Of a stretch of 64,000 nucleotides of DNA, positions 32,623 through 41,178 are shown one piece after another. The stretch is taken from assembly GCA_041690255.1 (NCBI GenBank), contig JAWLHU010000018.1, forward strand, positions 1-64,000, read 5' to 3'. The DNA is from JAWLHU01 sp041690255. Its GTDB lineage: Bacteria > Bacillota > Sulfobacillia > Symbiobacteriales > Symbiobacteriaceae. The notes below the pieces were generated by a model. The model had not been told where the DNA came from. It saw only the letters and a program-made list of their open reading frames with translations, and did not search any database. How positions within the stretch are numbered: the stretch's first letter is position 1; each line of letters opens with the position of its first letter. The position numbers and the translations under genes are program-made.

Positions 32623-32880
32623 TCAGGCCATCGCCTCACGCTCGCAGAGGCCGTCGGTCGGGCAGACCATGTGGCAGCAGCCCTGGTGATCCACCTGCAC
32701 CAGGTAGGCTGTCAGCGTCGGGCGCCCCGCTTCGACTCCCTGAACAGTCACCTCGAGCAGCCCCTGAAAATGAGGGTGATCCCAACTGAACTCCGCAGCG
32801 GCGTGTAGCGGGTCACAGGGCGTCTGAATGTGTGCACGTGCCGCCCAGCGGGTCGGGGTGACCCTCTCGAAGTAGATCAT
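32623..32880 (-). CDS. Small Cys-rich protein under c-di-GMP riboswitch control (85 aa)
   Basis: An 85-residue protein I do not recognise. The first 60 residues look like a compact beta-rich domain ('HFQGLLEVTVQGVEAGRPTL'). The C-terminus 'GCCHMVCPTDGLC' has four cysteines and a histidine, suggesting metal binding or disulfides. No signal peptide is visible. AGGAGG lies 8 bases before the ATG. Upstream on the same strand are, in order, a promoter, a c-di-GMP-I aptamer and an intrinsic terminator, so its expression should respond to c-di-GMP. It is the only gene before the next terminator. Confidence 0.75.
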   Translation of the reverse strand: MIYFERVTPTRWAARAHIQTPCDPLHAAAEFSWDHPHFQGLLEVTVQGVEAGRPTLTAYLVQVDHQGCCHMVCPTDGLCEREAMA

Positions 32881-32936
32881 GGGGCATACCTCCTGGCTTC
32901 TGCCTTCCTTCGTCCGGCCAGACGGGCGAGCGGGGA

Positions 32937-32971
32937 CGAGAAAAGAGAGCAGCCTGTACGGCGACTCTCTC
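32937..32971 (-). terminator. Riboswitch-associated terminator
   Basis: On the minus strand GGGAGAGAGTCGCC is followed by GGCTGCTCTC and TTTTCTC, an imperfect hairpin (GAGAG and GCC arms) with a T-tract. It sits between the c-di-GMP aptamer and the start codon, where an expression platform is expected. Confidence 0.65.
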
Positions 32972-32989
32972 CCGGGTGCGCTCGCATCC

Positions 32990-33078
32990 CAGCGGCTCGG
33001 CTGCCATCGTTCACCGGTGTGAACCTTAGGCCCGCAGCTTTGCGTCCCCGGCTTTCGCCGGGTTTGCCCTTAGTAGGA
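32990..33078 (-). ncRNA. Cyclic di-GMP-I (GEMM-I) riboswitch
   Basis: Read on the minus strand, the conserved parts occur in the right order: GGGCAAACC (33061-33069), a P2 stem closed by a GAAA tetraloop (33050-33059), GACGCAAAGC (33037-33046), GGGCCTAA, a P3 stem-loop GTTCAC-accg-GTGAAC (33009-33024), and ATGGCAGCCG (32998-33007). The tetraloop with the CCTAA/ATGG receptor is diagnostic of the class. The aptamer starts about 10-15 bases after the predicted transcription start. Confidence 0.9.
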
Positions 33079-33093
33079 TCGATGGTCGGGTTC

Positions 33094-33123
33094 ATTGTAC
33101 ACAGCGGGACGGAGGACCGACAA
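33094..33123 (-). promoter_or_regulatory. Promoter of riboswitch-controlled gene
   Basis: On the minus strand TTGTCG (33118-33123) and TACAAT (33094-33099) are 18 bp apart, just upstream of the c-di-GMP aptamer. Confidence 0.65.
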
Positions 33124-33250
33124 GGTCGGGAGCGCGAAATGAGACTCCGGTCCCATATGCAGGCGTAAGGTCCCAGGTGGAGAAGAAGTCAGGAGGAAAG
33201 ACCCATATCGATCACGAACCCCCATCTCCCAGGAGGGAGGCCATCTACGG

Positions 33251-34174
33251 GTGGGCACACATCTGCGGGGTTATCTGTCGGTCACATCGGCTGCGCTGCT
33301 CTGGGGGATATCGGGGGCGCTGGCCAAGTACCTCTTCGCCAGCCGATCGGTTCCGCCGTTTCTCCTGGTCCAGGTTCGCATGGGCCTCTCCTTCCTCCTC
33401 CTCTCTCTCGCCCTGGCGTTGGTCGCCCCAAAGCTGCTGCGCATTGGGCGGAGCGACATCGGCTTTCTGGCGGTCTGGGGGATCGGGGGGATGGCGCTTG
33501 TCCAGTATACCTATCTCTTCACCATCTCAGAGACGAACGTGGCGACGGCGATCTTCCTGCAGTACCTGGCGCCTGCCCTGACGGCGATCTACGCCTGGCT
33601 CTTTGAGCGGCAGCGACCGGGGGCGGGAATGATGGCAGCCCTTGCCCTGGCGATCTCGGGCTCCTACCTGCTGGTCTTCGGCACCACGGCGAAGCTGCTG
33701 GTCAGCCCGCTGGGGTTGGCCTCCGGCCTGACCTCTGCGGTGGCTATGTCCTTCTACACCATCTATGGCTCCAAGAAGGTCGGGGGGCTTTCCCCCTGGA
33801 CGCTCCTCTGCTATGGCCTGGGGGTCGGGTTTGCCTTCTGGCTCCTGGTCGACGGCGCCCTCGCCCTGGCCGGCCGCCCGGCGATCAGCCTGGCTCCCCT
33901 GGCCGATCCATCGCTCTGGCTCTTCTTCGGCTACATTGCCACGCTGGCCACCGTTGTCCCCTTCGGCCTCTACCTGAGCGGTCTCCGCTGGATCAGTCCG
34001 ACCCACGCCACAGTGACGGGCATGCTGGAGCCGGTCATGGGCGGCGTGGCCGCCTACTTCTTTCTCGGCGAGACGCTGCAGATGGTCCAGGTCCTGGGCG
34101 GCGGGCTGATCGTAGGAGCGGTGATCCTGCTTCAGGTGACGCAACAGGCGCGGGCCAAGAGGGCAAGCGCATAG
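33251..34174 (+). CDS. EamA/DMT-family transporter
   Basis: A 307-residue inner-membrane protein with ten predicted helices in two EamA repeats. 'AALLWGISGALAKYLF' begins the first repeat and 'GMLEPVMGGVAAYFFLGETL' is the signature near the end of the second. Such proteins export metabolites such as amino acids. Start is GTG at 33251, with GGAGGGAGG 10 bases upstream. It diverges from the c-di-GMP riboswitch unit. The substrate is unknown. Confidence 0.88.
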   Translation: MGTHLRGYLSVTSAALLWGISGALAKYLFASRSVPPFLLVQVRMGLSFLLLSLALALVAPKLLRIGRSDIGFLAVWGIGGMALVQYTYLFTISETNVATAIFLQYLAPALTAIYAWLFERQRPGAGMMAALALAISGSYLLVFGTTAKLLVSPLGLASGLTSAVAMSFYTIYGSKKVGGLSPWTLLCYGLGVGFAFWLLVDGALALAGRPAISLAPLADPSLWLFFGYIATLATVVPFGLYLSGLRWISPTHATVTGMLEPVMGGVAAYFFLGETLQMVQVLGGGLIVGAVILLQVTQQARAKRASA

Positions 34175-34183
34175 CGCAGCACG

Positions 34184-34217
34184 AACGCCGGACCGCTTGA
34201 GTTAGCGGCCCGGCGTT
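34184..34217. terminator. Bidirectional terminator
   Basis: AACGCCGG pairs with CCGGCGTT, with an inner CCGC/GCGG arm, between convergent genes. Confidence 0.7.
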
Positions 34218-34232
34218 GTCGCGCCCAAGGGC

Positions 34233-35555
34233 TTACGGATGCCAGTCGATCACCTGCGCCCAGTCGTGGTGCCCGTAGAAGTTGTCGGGCAGGTCGAAGT
34301 CACTGGCCACGTTTGTGACCTGTGTGCAGTCCGCTGATGCATACTTCAGGCCCGCCTTCTCCTGAAGGACCCAGATCATGACCAGACCGGCGTCGGCGGT
34401 AGGGATCGGCCGGTAGTCATTGCGGGCGGGGTTCCCCTCTCCCTCCGGGCATTTTCCGAGGTAGGGCTCACCCGAGGGCGTATACGACCGCACGCGGCGA
34501 GGCAGAGGCTGGGTCACCCAGAGCACGGACCCGTCGATGGACCAAGCGGGATCCAGAACCGACTCCCCCTCGATCCGATGCGTCCCTTCTGCCGTCCAGA
34601 TTACCACCTGCTTGCCTGTGCTCACGTCCCGCCCGCTCCCCTCTACGTAAGCGAGCCGCTTGCTGTCAGGAGACCAGGCGACCCACTCGGGATAGGCGAG
34701 GGCGACGCCCAGGCGAGTCGGCTCCTTCGCCCCGGCCTCCAGGAGGTGGAGCCCGACACCATCCGCCGCCAGAGAGGCCGAGGAAGGCATGCGATAGAAG
34801 GCCAGGTACTGCCCATCGGGCGACCAGGAAGCAAGGCGGTAGGCCCCGCCGGCGTATGCCTGCACGGTCTCCGCCAGCAGGACGGTGGGCTTGCCCCCAT
34901 CTAGCGGGAGGTCGATGATCTGCCCCACCCGATCCTTCGCCTCCACATGGGCGATGGTCAGGGCTGTGGAGTCGGGGCGCCAGGTTAAGTCAAGCTGGTT
35001 GAACGGCGAATTCTCCTGGGTGTTCGGCAGGTCAAGACGACGCCAGGACGTGGCACTATCCGGCTCTAACAGCCAGATCCCCTTTGGGAAGCCCTTCCCC
35101 TCCGGTCGGGCCGCAACGGCCAGGTACCGGCTGTCCGGGGACCACTCCATCCGGTCCACGATCCAGGCTTCGGCCTCGTCGCCCAGGCGCCACTCCCCCT
35201 CCCGCCAGATTGCCACACTCCCAGGCTTCACCACGTAGGCGAGCATGCGGCCATCGGGAGACCAGAGGGGCCGGACCGCCTGCCCATCTGTCGTGATCTG
35301 CTGTGCCTCCGCCCCACCCGCTCGGACCCACAGGTTCCCCTGGCTAATGTAGGCTACCTTGCCGGCGAAGGGCTCACTGGCCGGCTGAACCGGGGGCGCC
35401 GGGGGCGGAGGTTCGGGTGCTGGTGCTGTGGTCGGCGCAGGGGTCTGTTCGACCGGGGGCGCCGGGTTCGGATCGACCGGCTCCTGAGCCGGCTGAGATG
35501 CACTGCAGGCGGTCAGCAGAAGGAGCACGAGGCCGAGAGACAGCACGCGATTCAC
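34233..35555 (-). CDS. Beta-propeller (TolB/PD40-like) lipoprotein
   Basis: A 440-residue lipoprotein: signal 'LGLVLLLLTACSAS' with lipobox cysteine, a Pro-rich linker to about residue 62, then repeated propeller blades. Blades carry WSPDGR-type motifs: 'PLWSPDGRMLAYV', 'MEWSPDSRYLAVA', 'ASWSPDGQYLAFY' and 'VAWSPDSKRLAYV'. Such TolB-like propellers bind proteins or polymers at the surface; no catalytic motif is evident. Start is GTG at 35555 after an AGGGGGG tract. Single gene, flanked by terminators. Confidence 0.85.
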   Translation of the reverse strand: MNRVLSLGLVLLLLTACSASQPAQEPVDPNPAPPVEQTPAPTTAPAPEPPPPAPPVQPASEPFAGKVAYISQGNLWVRAGGAEAQQITTDGQAVRPLWSPDGRMLAYVVKPGSVAIWREGEWRLGDEAEAWIVDRMEWSPDSRYLAVAARPEGKGFPKGIWLLEPDSATSWRRLDLPNTQENSPFNQLDLTWRPDSTALTIAHVEAKDRVGQIIDLPLDGGKPTVLLAETVQAYAGGAYRLASWSPDGQYLAFYRMPSSASLAADGVGLHLLEAGAKEPTRLGVALAYPEWVAWSPDSKRLAYVEGSGRDVSTGKQVVIWTAEGTHRIEGESVLDPAWSIDGSVLWVTQPLPRRVRSYTPSGEPYLGKCPEGEGNPARNDYRPIPTADAGLVMIWVLQEKAGLKYASADCTQVTNVASDFDLPDNFYGHHDWAQVIDWHP

Positions 35556-35606
35556 AAAAACCCCCCCTGCCTTCTAAGACGGCGGCGCCCCAGGCTGAGT
35601 TGCGCG

Positions 35607-35640
35607 AAAAGGGCGCCCACCGATCACCGGCGGGCGCCCC
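35607..35640 (-). terminator. Terminator of LytS/LytT operon
   Basis: On the minus strand GGGCGCCC-GCCGG pairs with CGGTGGGCGCCC, followed by TTTT, 11 bp after the response-regulator stop. Confidence 0.8.
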
Positions 35641-35651
35641 ATCAACTCAGG

Positions 35652-36440
35652 CTACCCCATGGAGAAGAGTTCCTTCATCCGCTTCACATTCGAGCGACTG
35701 ACGATCACCTCGGAGTGCTCCTTATCCTTCAGCTTCAACAGGTAGGCCCCGTTGAAGTACGGGCTGATCTCCTTCACCTGGTAGATGTTGACCAGGTAGG
35801 AGCGGTGCGACCGGAAGAACTGCTCCGCCGGCAGCCGCTCGGTCAACTCCTGCAAGGTGTAGCGGGTCAGCAGCCGGTCGTGATGGGTCTGGACAAAGAC
35901 GTTATACCCCTCGGAGAAGATGTAGACGATCTCGTTCAGGGGAAGCGGGATCTGCTTCTCGTCCTTCTCACAGAGCAGAAAGGAGAGCGGCGGTTTCCGG
36001 TCCGGGTTCCGCTCGGCGGGCTCCTCCCCCCGCTCACCGGCGGACGCGGCCGCCGGAGCCGCGTGAGCGGTGGCGCCCACGCTCTCCCGGAGCCGCTCCA
36101 CCGTCTCGGCCAGCCGCTCCGACTCCAGCGGCTTCAGCAGGTAGTCGACGGCCCGGATCTCAAAGGCGGGGACCGCGTAGTTCTCATAGGCGGTCACGAA
36201 GACCACCTTGGGCATGACCTCGCGCCCCTTCAACTGCTTGGCCAGTTCAATGCCGGTCATGCCTGGCATCTGCACGTCGAGGAAGATCACGTCGTAGTCG
36301 AGGGCGTTGATCAGCCGCAGGGCCTCCCGCGCGTTTGTCGCTTCCCCGATGATCTCCACGTCAGGGAAATGGCTTAACTGGAACCGGAGTTCCATGCGAG
36401 CCGGGTACTCGTCATCTACGATCAGCGCCTTGAGCACCAT
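35652..36440 (-). CDS. LytTR-family response regulator
   Basis: A 262-residue two-component regulator. The receiver domain (residues 3-120) has acidic 'VDDE', phospho-acceptor aspartate in 'VIFLDVQMPG' and lysine in 'LLKPLES'. A linker rich in Ala, Glu and Pro leads to a LytTR DNA-binding domain (about 165-262, 'FFRSHRSYLVNIYQVKEI ... VSRSNVKRMKELF'). Such regulators bind direct repeats upstream of wall, toxin or transport genes. The sensor kinase gene lies 130 bp upstream in the same direction. Confidence 0.92.
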   Translation of the reverse strand: MVLKALIVDDEYPARMELRFQLSHFPDVEIIGEATNAREALRLINALDYDVIFLDVQMPGMTGIELAKQLKGREVMPKVVFVTAYENYAVPAFEIRAVDYLLKPLESERLAETVERLRESVGATAHAAPAAASAGERGEEPAERNPDRKPPLSFLLCEKDEKQIPLPLNEIVYIFSEGYNVFVQTHHDRLLTRYTLQELTERLPAEQFFRSHRSYLVNIYQVKEISPYFNGAYLLKLKDKEHSEVIVSRSNVKRMKELFSMG

Positions 36441-36570
36441 GCTATTCCCTACGCCCCTTTAGACATATCAAGATCCAAGGCTTTCCGACCATTCTATGCG
36501 AACCGCCTGGGTTTCGCCAAGGAAAGGGTGATGAGTCGTCGGAAATGGAACATCAGTCGCATGAATGTTT

Positions 36571-37878
36571 TCAGCCGTGATGATCTGGTTGGTCGATGGG
36601 GATCCGTACCCGGATGGCGGTCCCGCCCCCGGGACTGGAGCGGATCTTCAGCCGGTAGGCCTCGCCGTAGAGCGAGATCATCCGCTCGTTCACGTTGGTC
36701 AGGCCGAGACCCATGTTGTTGCCAAAGCCTTCCTCGAAGACCCGCCGCAGCCGTTCGGCATCCATGCCGATCCCGTTGTCGGCGATCAGGATATGGAGTT
36801 CGTCCCGGACCTGGTGGGCCCGAATGCCGAGGTAGCCGGACTCCTCCTTCGTCGCGAGGCCGTGCACGATGGCATTCTCGGCCAGCGGTTGCAGGGTCAG
36901 GATCGGTACCTTTGCGTTCAGCACCCGGGGATCGATCTTCGTGCGGATGCGAAGCTTGTCACCGAAGCGGGCCTGCTCCAGCGAGAGGTAGATGTTAATG
37001 TACTCGACCTCATCTTTCAGGGTGATGAAGTTGCCCCGATGGGAGAGCGAGCGGCGGAAGAACTGGGCCAGGTTGATCAGCAGTTCCCGGGAACGCTCCA
37101 CGTCGGTCCGGGAGAACATGATGATCGTGTTCAGGACGTTGAAGAGGAAGTGGGGCCTGATCTGCGCCTGAAGCGCCTCCAACCGGGCCCGTGTCACAAG
37201 CTGTCGCTGCCGGTCCGACTCAGCCAGTTCCATTTGCAGGCCCAGCAGGGCGGCAATGCCGACAGCCAGCCGGGCAACGTAACTGGGCAGCGGCTCGGCG
37301 GAGGCCCGGTAGAGCTTGAAGGTCCCGACCACCTTGCCCCGGAACTTGAGCGGGGTGATGACCGCCGACTTGAGCGGGTGCGGACAGCCCTTCTCATCGC
37401 AGGAGAGGATCTTCGGGTCGGTGACGATCTTGGTCTCGCCGGTGTCCAGCACATACTTGGTCGCGCCGGTCAGGATCGGTCCGCCCTGCTGGTGGCGCCG
37501 GCAGCCGATCCCGTGGAAGCCCAGGATCACCTGATCGTCGGTGATCGCGACGGCATCCACCTCGGTGATTTTGTGAATGATCTCGCAGATCTTCTGGGCC
37601 GACTCGAAGTTCAGCCCCTGCTTCAGGTAGGGCAGGGTCTCGTCACCGATCCGCAGGGTGGTATCAAAGCTGGTGAGCGACTCCAGGGCACCGGGGGAGA
37701 GCGACTCCTCCGGCGGCTCAAGATGGCGGAGCAGGATCGGCACGCCGATGAGCTGGATGCCGAAGAGGGCGGCCAGAGCCGTCATCGCCCAGGGGGGCCG
37801 GAGCCAGACGAGGGTGAGGGAAGCGAACGCATCCAGGGCCAGAATCAGGACCACGATCATGCGGGAACGCAGCTTCAC
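36571..37878 (-). CDS. LytS-like sensor histidine kinase (two membrane helices, GAF domain)
   Basis: A 435-residue kinase. Two N-terminal helices replace the five-helix LytS sensor; a GAF-like domain (about 70-210) contains Cys and His residues ('FHGIGCRRHQQ', 'LSCDEKGCPHPL') that could bind metal or sense redox. The phospho-acceptor region 'LQAQIRPHFLFNVLNTIIMF' is the His_kinase type, and 'ADNGIGMDAERL' with 'GLGLTNVNERM' form the ATP site. The GTG at 37878 follows GGGAGGGG and is preferred to an ATG seven codons upstream. It starts 32 bp after the phospholipase-D-like gene. Confidence 0.88.
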   Translation of the reverse strand: MKLRSRMIVVLILALDAFASLTLVWLRPPWAMTALAALFGIQLIGVPILLRHLEPPEESLSPGALESLTSFDTTLRIGDETLPYLKQGLNFESAQKICEIIHKITEVDAVAITDDQVILGFHGIGCRRHQQGGPILTGATKYVLDTGETKIVTDPKILSCDEKGCPHPLKSAVITPLKFRGKVVGTFKLYRASAEPLPSYVARLAVGIAALLGLQMELAESDRQRQLVTRARLEALQAQIRPHFLFNVLNTIIMFSRTDVERSRELLINLAQFFRRSLSHRGNFITLKDEVEYINIYLSLEQARFGDKLRIRTKIDPRVLNAKVPILTLQPLAENAIVHGLATKEESGYLGIRAHQVRDELHILIADNGIGMDAERLRRVFEEGFGNNMGLGLTNVNERMISLYGEAYRLKIRSSPGGGTAIRVRIPIDQPDHHG

Positions 37879-37910
37879 CGATACCCCTCCCTCTCCCATC
37901 GCATCTTCCG

Positions 37911-40010
37911 CTAGCGGTTCACTTCGGCAAAGTCGGACTTGACCCCTGCCTGGTTGACAGCGACGACGCCCCAGTACCCGGTCGTGCGGTCATCGGTATA
38001 GCCGGGCTGTTCCACTCGCTTGATCAGCTCCCACTCATCGGCCGGCTCCGCCTTGTAGTAGACCTCGTAGCCGGCCAGGTCGAGTTCCACATTCTTCGCC
38101 CAGTCCAGCCGGGTCCCGTGATGCAGGGCGATCGCCATGAAGGACCAGGGCTCGTTGGGTCGCTCGCTCGCCTTCCAGTCGGCGAGGAAGAGGTCGCGAT
38201 AGTAGCCGGTGAACTCCGGGCTCCCCTCGAACTTGATCGCCATCTCGCGGGCGTAGCGGAAAGAGTTCTCCGACCCGTTGATCGAGGAGATGATGACGGC
38301 ATCATCCACAATGATCGACTTGTTGTGATAGGAGCGACCGATGCCGGTCTGGTCCATGTTGACCAGGCGGGCCTCCAGCTTCAGCCCCTCCTTTTTCGCC
38401 AGGTCGTTCAGATAGGCGACCACGTACTGATTGTCACGGGGGCTGTCGGCCCGGACGTTCCGCCGGTCGAGCAGCACCTTGACCTCCACCCCGCGGCGGG
38501 CGGCCGCAACGATCTCGGTCAGGTAGGGCTGCGGGTAATCGGTGAAGTTGGCCTCGTCGCTCGCAGCGCCCCACCATTTGTTAATGTAGGCGGCAGAGAT
38601 CAGCAGCTCCCGCCCGGCACCGCGCAACTGGCCCAGGAAGCCCTGCTCCCGGTCCATCGTGTTGTCGGGGGAGAGGATCCTGGTCAGGGTGAACTCCCCA
38701 CTCACGGTCAGTGGCGCCGGCTTGACCGGGGTGTACGGATAGCAGGGACCGGGATCGTAGTCATCGGGCGCCAGCGGGCGGTCCAGCTCCTTGTTGTAGC
38801 GACGTACTTCACTCCGACCGGCGGTGAAGTCGGCCTCGAAGACCTCGGTGAAGAGCTGGATCACCTCCGGGCCGCCCGTGATCGCGGCCATCCACTCCCG
38901 GTTGCCGCAGGAGGGATCGGTGTTGTAGACCGAGTTGGTCCAGTTGCCGGTGGCCACCAGGGCGGTCTCCTCATCAAAGATCGCGTACTTCGCATGGACA
39001 GGGTTGAAACTGGTGGAGAGGTCGCCATCCCACTTGTGGTAGAAGAGCACCTCCACGCCGCCCTCCGCGAGCTTCTGGAAGGCCTCCTTGTCGGAGTCGT
39101 AGGGCTCCGAGCCACCGGGGTTCCGCTCCAGGGCCACCTGGACCCGGACACCACGCTTCACGGCAGCGATCAGCCGCTCGGCCAGCTCCAGGTTGGTGAA
39201 CTGGTAGCCGGTCAGCCGGATCGACTTAGACGCCCGGTCAACCAGGTCGTAGAGCGCAGGCCCGGCGTTGTCCGGGGCCGACATGGCAGTCAGCGTCATG
39301 GGACCACTCACCTGCCGGACCGGGAAGTCGGTCTGACCCGCATAGACGACCCGCTCGGGTTCGGTCTTTGTCCCGCCCGACCAGGAGCCGGCATTCGGCT
39401 CCAGGAGCAGCCCGCCACTCGCCTTGCGCCGGGTGATCACCTGGTTGCCCGGGGTGAGCGGAAACGAGTTGACCAGTTGTACGGCAGGGCCCGTCCAGGG
39501 AGCGGGAGCGCTGCCCACAGCCCCATAGGCAAGGATATCCACCAGGTTCCCCTTCTCGTCCAAAAGGGAAACGATATCGGCCTGATCATTCAGGATAGGC
39601 GCCATATCCGCCGCCTTCAGATTGGGGACGGCCGGGTCGGCATCCACCCCGTATTCGTAGTCCGGGGTCTTGTGCCAGTACTTCTGGAAGTATTCGGCAT
39701 CGGCGGCCAGGTAGATGATCTGACCGGGCTCCAGGGTAAGTTGAGGCAGTTGCATCTGGCCCTGGTTGGCAGCCACGGTCCAGCCGGTGACGGTGTGCTT
39801 CTTGCTCCCGGCGTTGATCAGGGCGATCGCCTCGCCCTCCCCTTCCCCCTGCACCAGTCTGGACTTGGCCCGGGCGACCGGCAGCACCTGGTAGAGCCGG
39901 ATATCCTGAACCGCGGCTGGATCACCCTTCTGGGTGCAGGCGGTGAAGAGCGGGACGAGAAGGAGAAGAATGGTCAGCGCAGAAAGAAAACGGCGTTGCA
40001 CGGGTGACAC
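37911..40010 (-). CDS. Phospholipase-D-like lipoprotein with lamin-tail-type domain
   Basis: A 699-residue surface lipoprotein. The signal ends in 'PLFTACTQ' (lipobox). An LTD-like beta domain follows (about 35-160, 'EGEGEAIALINAGSKKHTVTGW' in part). Two PLD half-sites are present: 'HAKYAIFDEE' with 'TGNWTNS', and 'HNKSIIVDDA' with 'NGSENS', both matching HxKx4D. The C-terminus looks like a fibronectin-type region ('LDLAGYEVYYKAE'). Extracellular nuclease or phosphodiesterase activity is plausible. The GTG at 40010 is chosen from AGGAAAG 6 bases upstream; GTG 40001 is also possible. It precedes lytS. Confidence 0.85.
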   Translation of the reverse strand: MSPVQRRFLSALTILLLLVPLFTACTQKGDPAAVQDIRLYQVLPVARAKSRLVQGEGEGEAIALINAGSKKHTVTGWTVAANQGQMQLPQLTLEPGQIIYLAADAEYFQKYWHKTPDYEYGVDADPAVPNLKAADMAPILNDQADIVSLLDEKGNLVDILAYGAVGSAPAPWTGPAVQLVNSFPLTPGNQVITRRKASGGLLLEPNAGSWSGGTKTEPERVVYAGQTDFPVRQVSGPMTLTAMSAPDNAGPALYDLVDRASKSIRLTGYQFTNLELAERLIAAVKRGVRVQVALERNPGGSEPYDSDKEAFQKLAEGGVEVLFYHKWDGDLSTSFNPVHAKYAIFDEETALVATGNWTNSVYNTDPSCGNREWMAAITGGPEVIQLFTEVFEADFTAGRSEVRRYNKELDRPLAPDDYDPGPCYPYTPVKPAPLTVSGEFTLTRILSPDNTMDREQGFLGQLRGAGRELLISAAYINKWWGAASDEANFTDYPQPYLTEIVAAARRGVEVKVLLDRRNVRADSPRDNQYVVAYLNDLAKKEGLKLEARLVNMDQTGIGRSYHNKSIIVDDAVIISSINGSENSFRYAREMAIKFEGSPEFTGYYRDLFLADWKASERPNEPWSFMAIALHHGTRLDWAKNVELDLAGYEVYYKAEPADEWELIKRVEQPGYTDDRTTGYWGVVAVNQAGVKSDFAEVNR

Positions 40011-40121
40011 TCTCGCTTTCCTGCGGGAATCATGACCTGGATCTATTCGCTTCACGAACCGATCTTGCCTGCAAACCCGGCCCCAATTACGCAACGGGAG
40101 GCCTGCGAAGTTTTGGCAGCA

Positions 40122-41117
40122 ATGAATCCGCCCAATCCCCCGTATCAGGCACCGACCGAAGTAGCACCCGGGATCTTTCTGGTGCCGATTCCGATCCCGA
40201 TCCCGCTGAGGTACGTGAACTGCTACCTCCTGCGGGGGCCATCGGGCTGGACCATGGTGGACACCGGCTTTCACGATCCGCTGGCGGTGGATGCCTGGCC
40301 GCGCGCCTTCACCGATCTGGGAATCCGGGCGCAGGATATCGACCAGATCCTGATCACCCACTACCATCCGGATCACCTGGGCGGGGCCGGCTGGCTCCAG
40401 CAGTTGACCGGGGCGCCGGCCTACATGCACGACGTGGAGTTCCGCCAGCTCGAGCTCTTCTGGGGCGAGGGAATGGAGCCACAGGTAGAGCGGCTGGTCT
40501 CCTTCTTCGCCGCCGAGGGCATGCCCGCCGAGATGGCCGGGGCGATCGGGGCGCATCATCATGCCCAGTTCGACAACGTGCAGCCGCTGCCGACGTTGGC
40601 CCCGGTGCCGACCGGCTCGAAGCTGACGCTCGGCATGGGGCGCTACGAGGTGCTCCACACGCCGGGCCACTCCGACGGCCTGGCGGTCTTCTGGGATGAG
40701 GCCACCGGGACTCTCCTGGCCAATGATATGATTCTGGCCAAAATCACCCCGAATGTATCGGTCTGGCCCAACTGCAGCCCCAATCCGCTGGCCCAGTACC
40801 TCTCCTCCCTCAAGCGGGTCGAGGCTCTGGGGGCGAAGCTCGCCCTGCCCGGTCATCGCTCGATGATCACCGATGTGGCCGGCCGGGCGATCGAGATTGC
40901 GGCGCATCACGACGAGCGACTGGACCGCATGGCCGAAGCGACCCGGCTCTCCCCGCAGGGGGCGACCGCCTGGGAGGTGACCGAGCGGATCTTCAAGCCC
41001 CACGAACTGACGATCCACCAGGTCCGCTTTGCCATGGCCGAGACCCTGGCCCACCTGGTCTACATGGTGGAGCAGGGGCGTATGGTGAAGGAGGGAAACC
41101 GTTACCGGGAAGTCTGA
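40122..41117 (+). CDS. MBL-fold metallo-hydrolase
   Basis: A 331-residue metallo-beta-lactamase-fold hydrolase. The metal motif 'THYHPDHLGG' (HxHxDH), a later 'HTPGHSDG' and 'LPGH' supply the dinuclear site. The C-terminal 90 residues ('THQ'-like helical cap, 'HHDERLDRMAEATRL') resemble the DNA-binding-like or cap domain of lactamase-B associated proteins. The start is uncertain: the ATG at 40122 gives a natural N-terminus, but its ribosome site is poor, and a TTG at 40113 follows GGAGG at 11 bases. It diverges from the PLD-like gene. Confidence 0.85.
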   Translation: MNPPNPPYQAPTEVAPGIFLVPIPIPIPLRYVNCYLLRGPSGWTMVDTGFHDPLAVDAWPRAFTDLGIRAQDIDQILITHYHPDHLGGAGWLQQLTGAPAYMHDVEFRQLELFWGEGMEPQVERLVSFFAAEGMPAEMAGAIGAHHHAQFDNVQPLPTLAPVPTGSKLTLGMGRYEVLHTPGHSDGLAVFWDEATGTLLANDMILAKITPNVSVWPNCSPNPLAQYLSSLKRVEALGAKLALPGHRSMITDVAGRAIEIAAHHDERLDRMAEATRLSPQGATAWEVTERIFKPHELTIHQVRFAMAETLAHLVYMVEQGRMVKEGNRYREV

Positions 41118-41132
41118 GCCCGATAAGTCGAA

Positions 41133-41162
41133 AGCGCCAGGGGGATTGCTCCCACTGGCGCT
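41133..41162 (-). terminator. Terminator of IscA-type gene
   Basis: AGCGCCAG pairs with CTGGCGCT, with an inner GGG/CCC arm, 17 bp past the stop of the minus-strand gene; it may also end the MBL transcript. Confidence 0.7.
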
Positions 41163-41178
41163 CGTGATTTCTCAGGAC

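Noticed and set aside
38118..40007. 629-codon open frame antisense to the PLD-like gene
   Set aside because: High GC leaves the opposite strand open; the minus-strand protein has clear PLD motifs and a lipobox, the plus frame has none.
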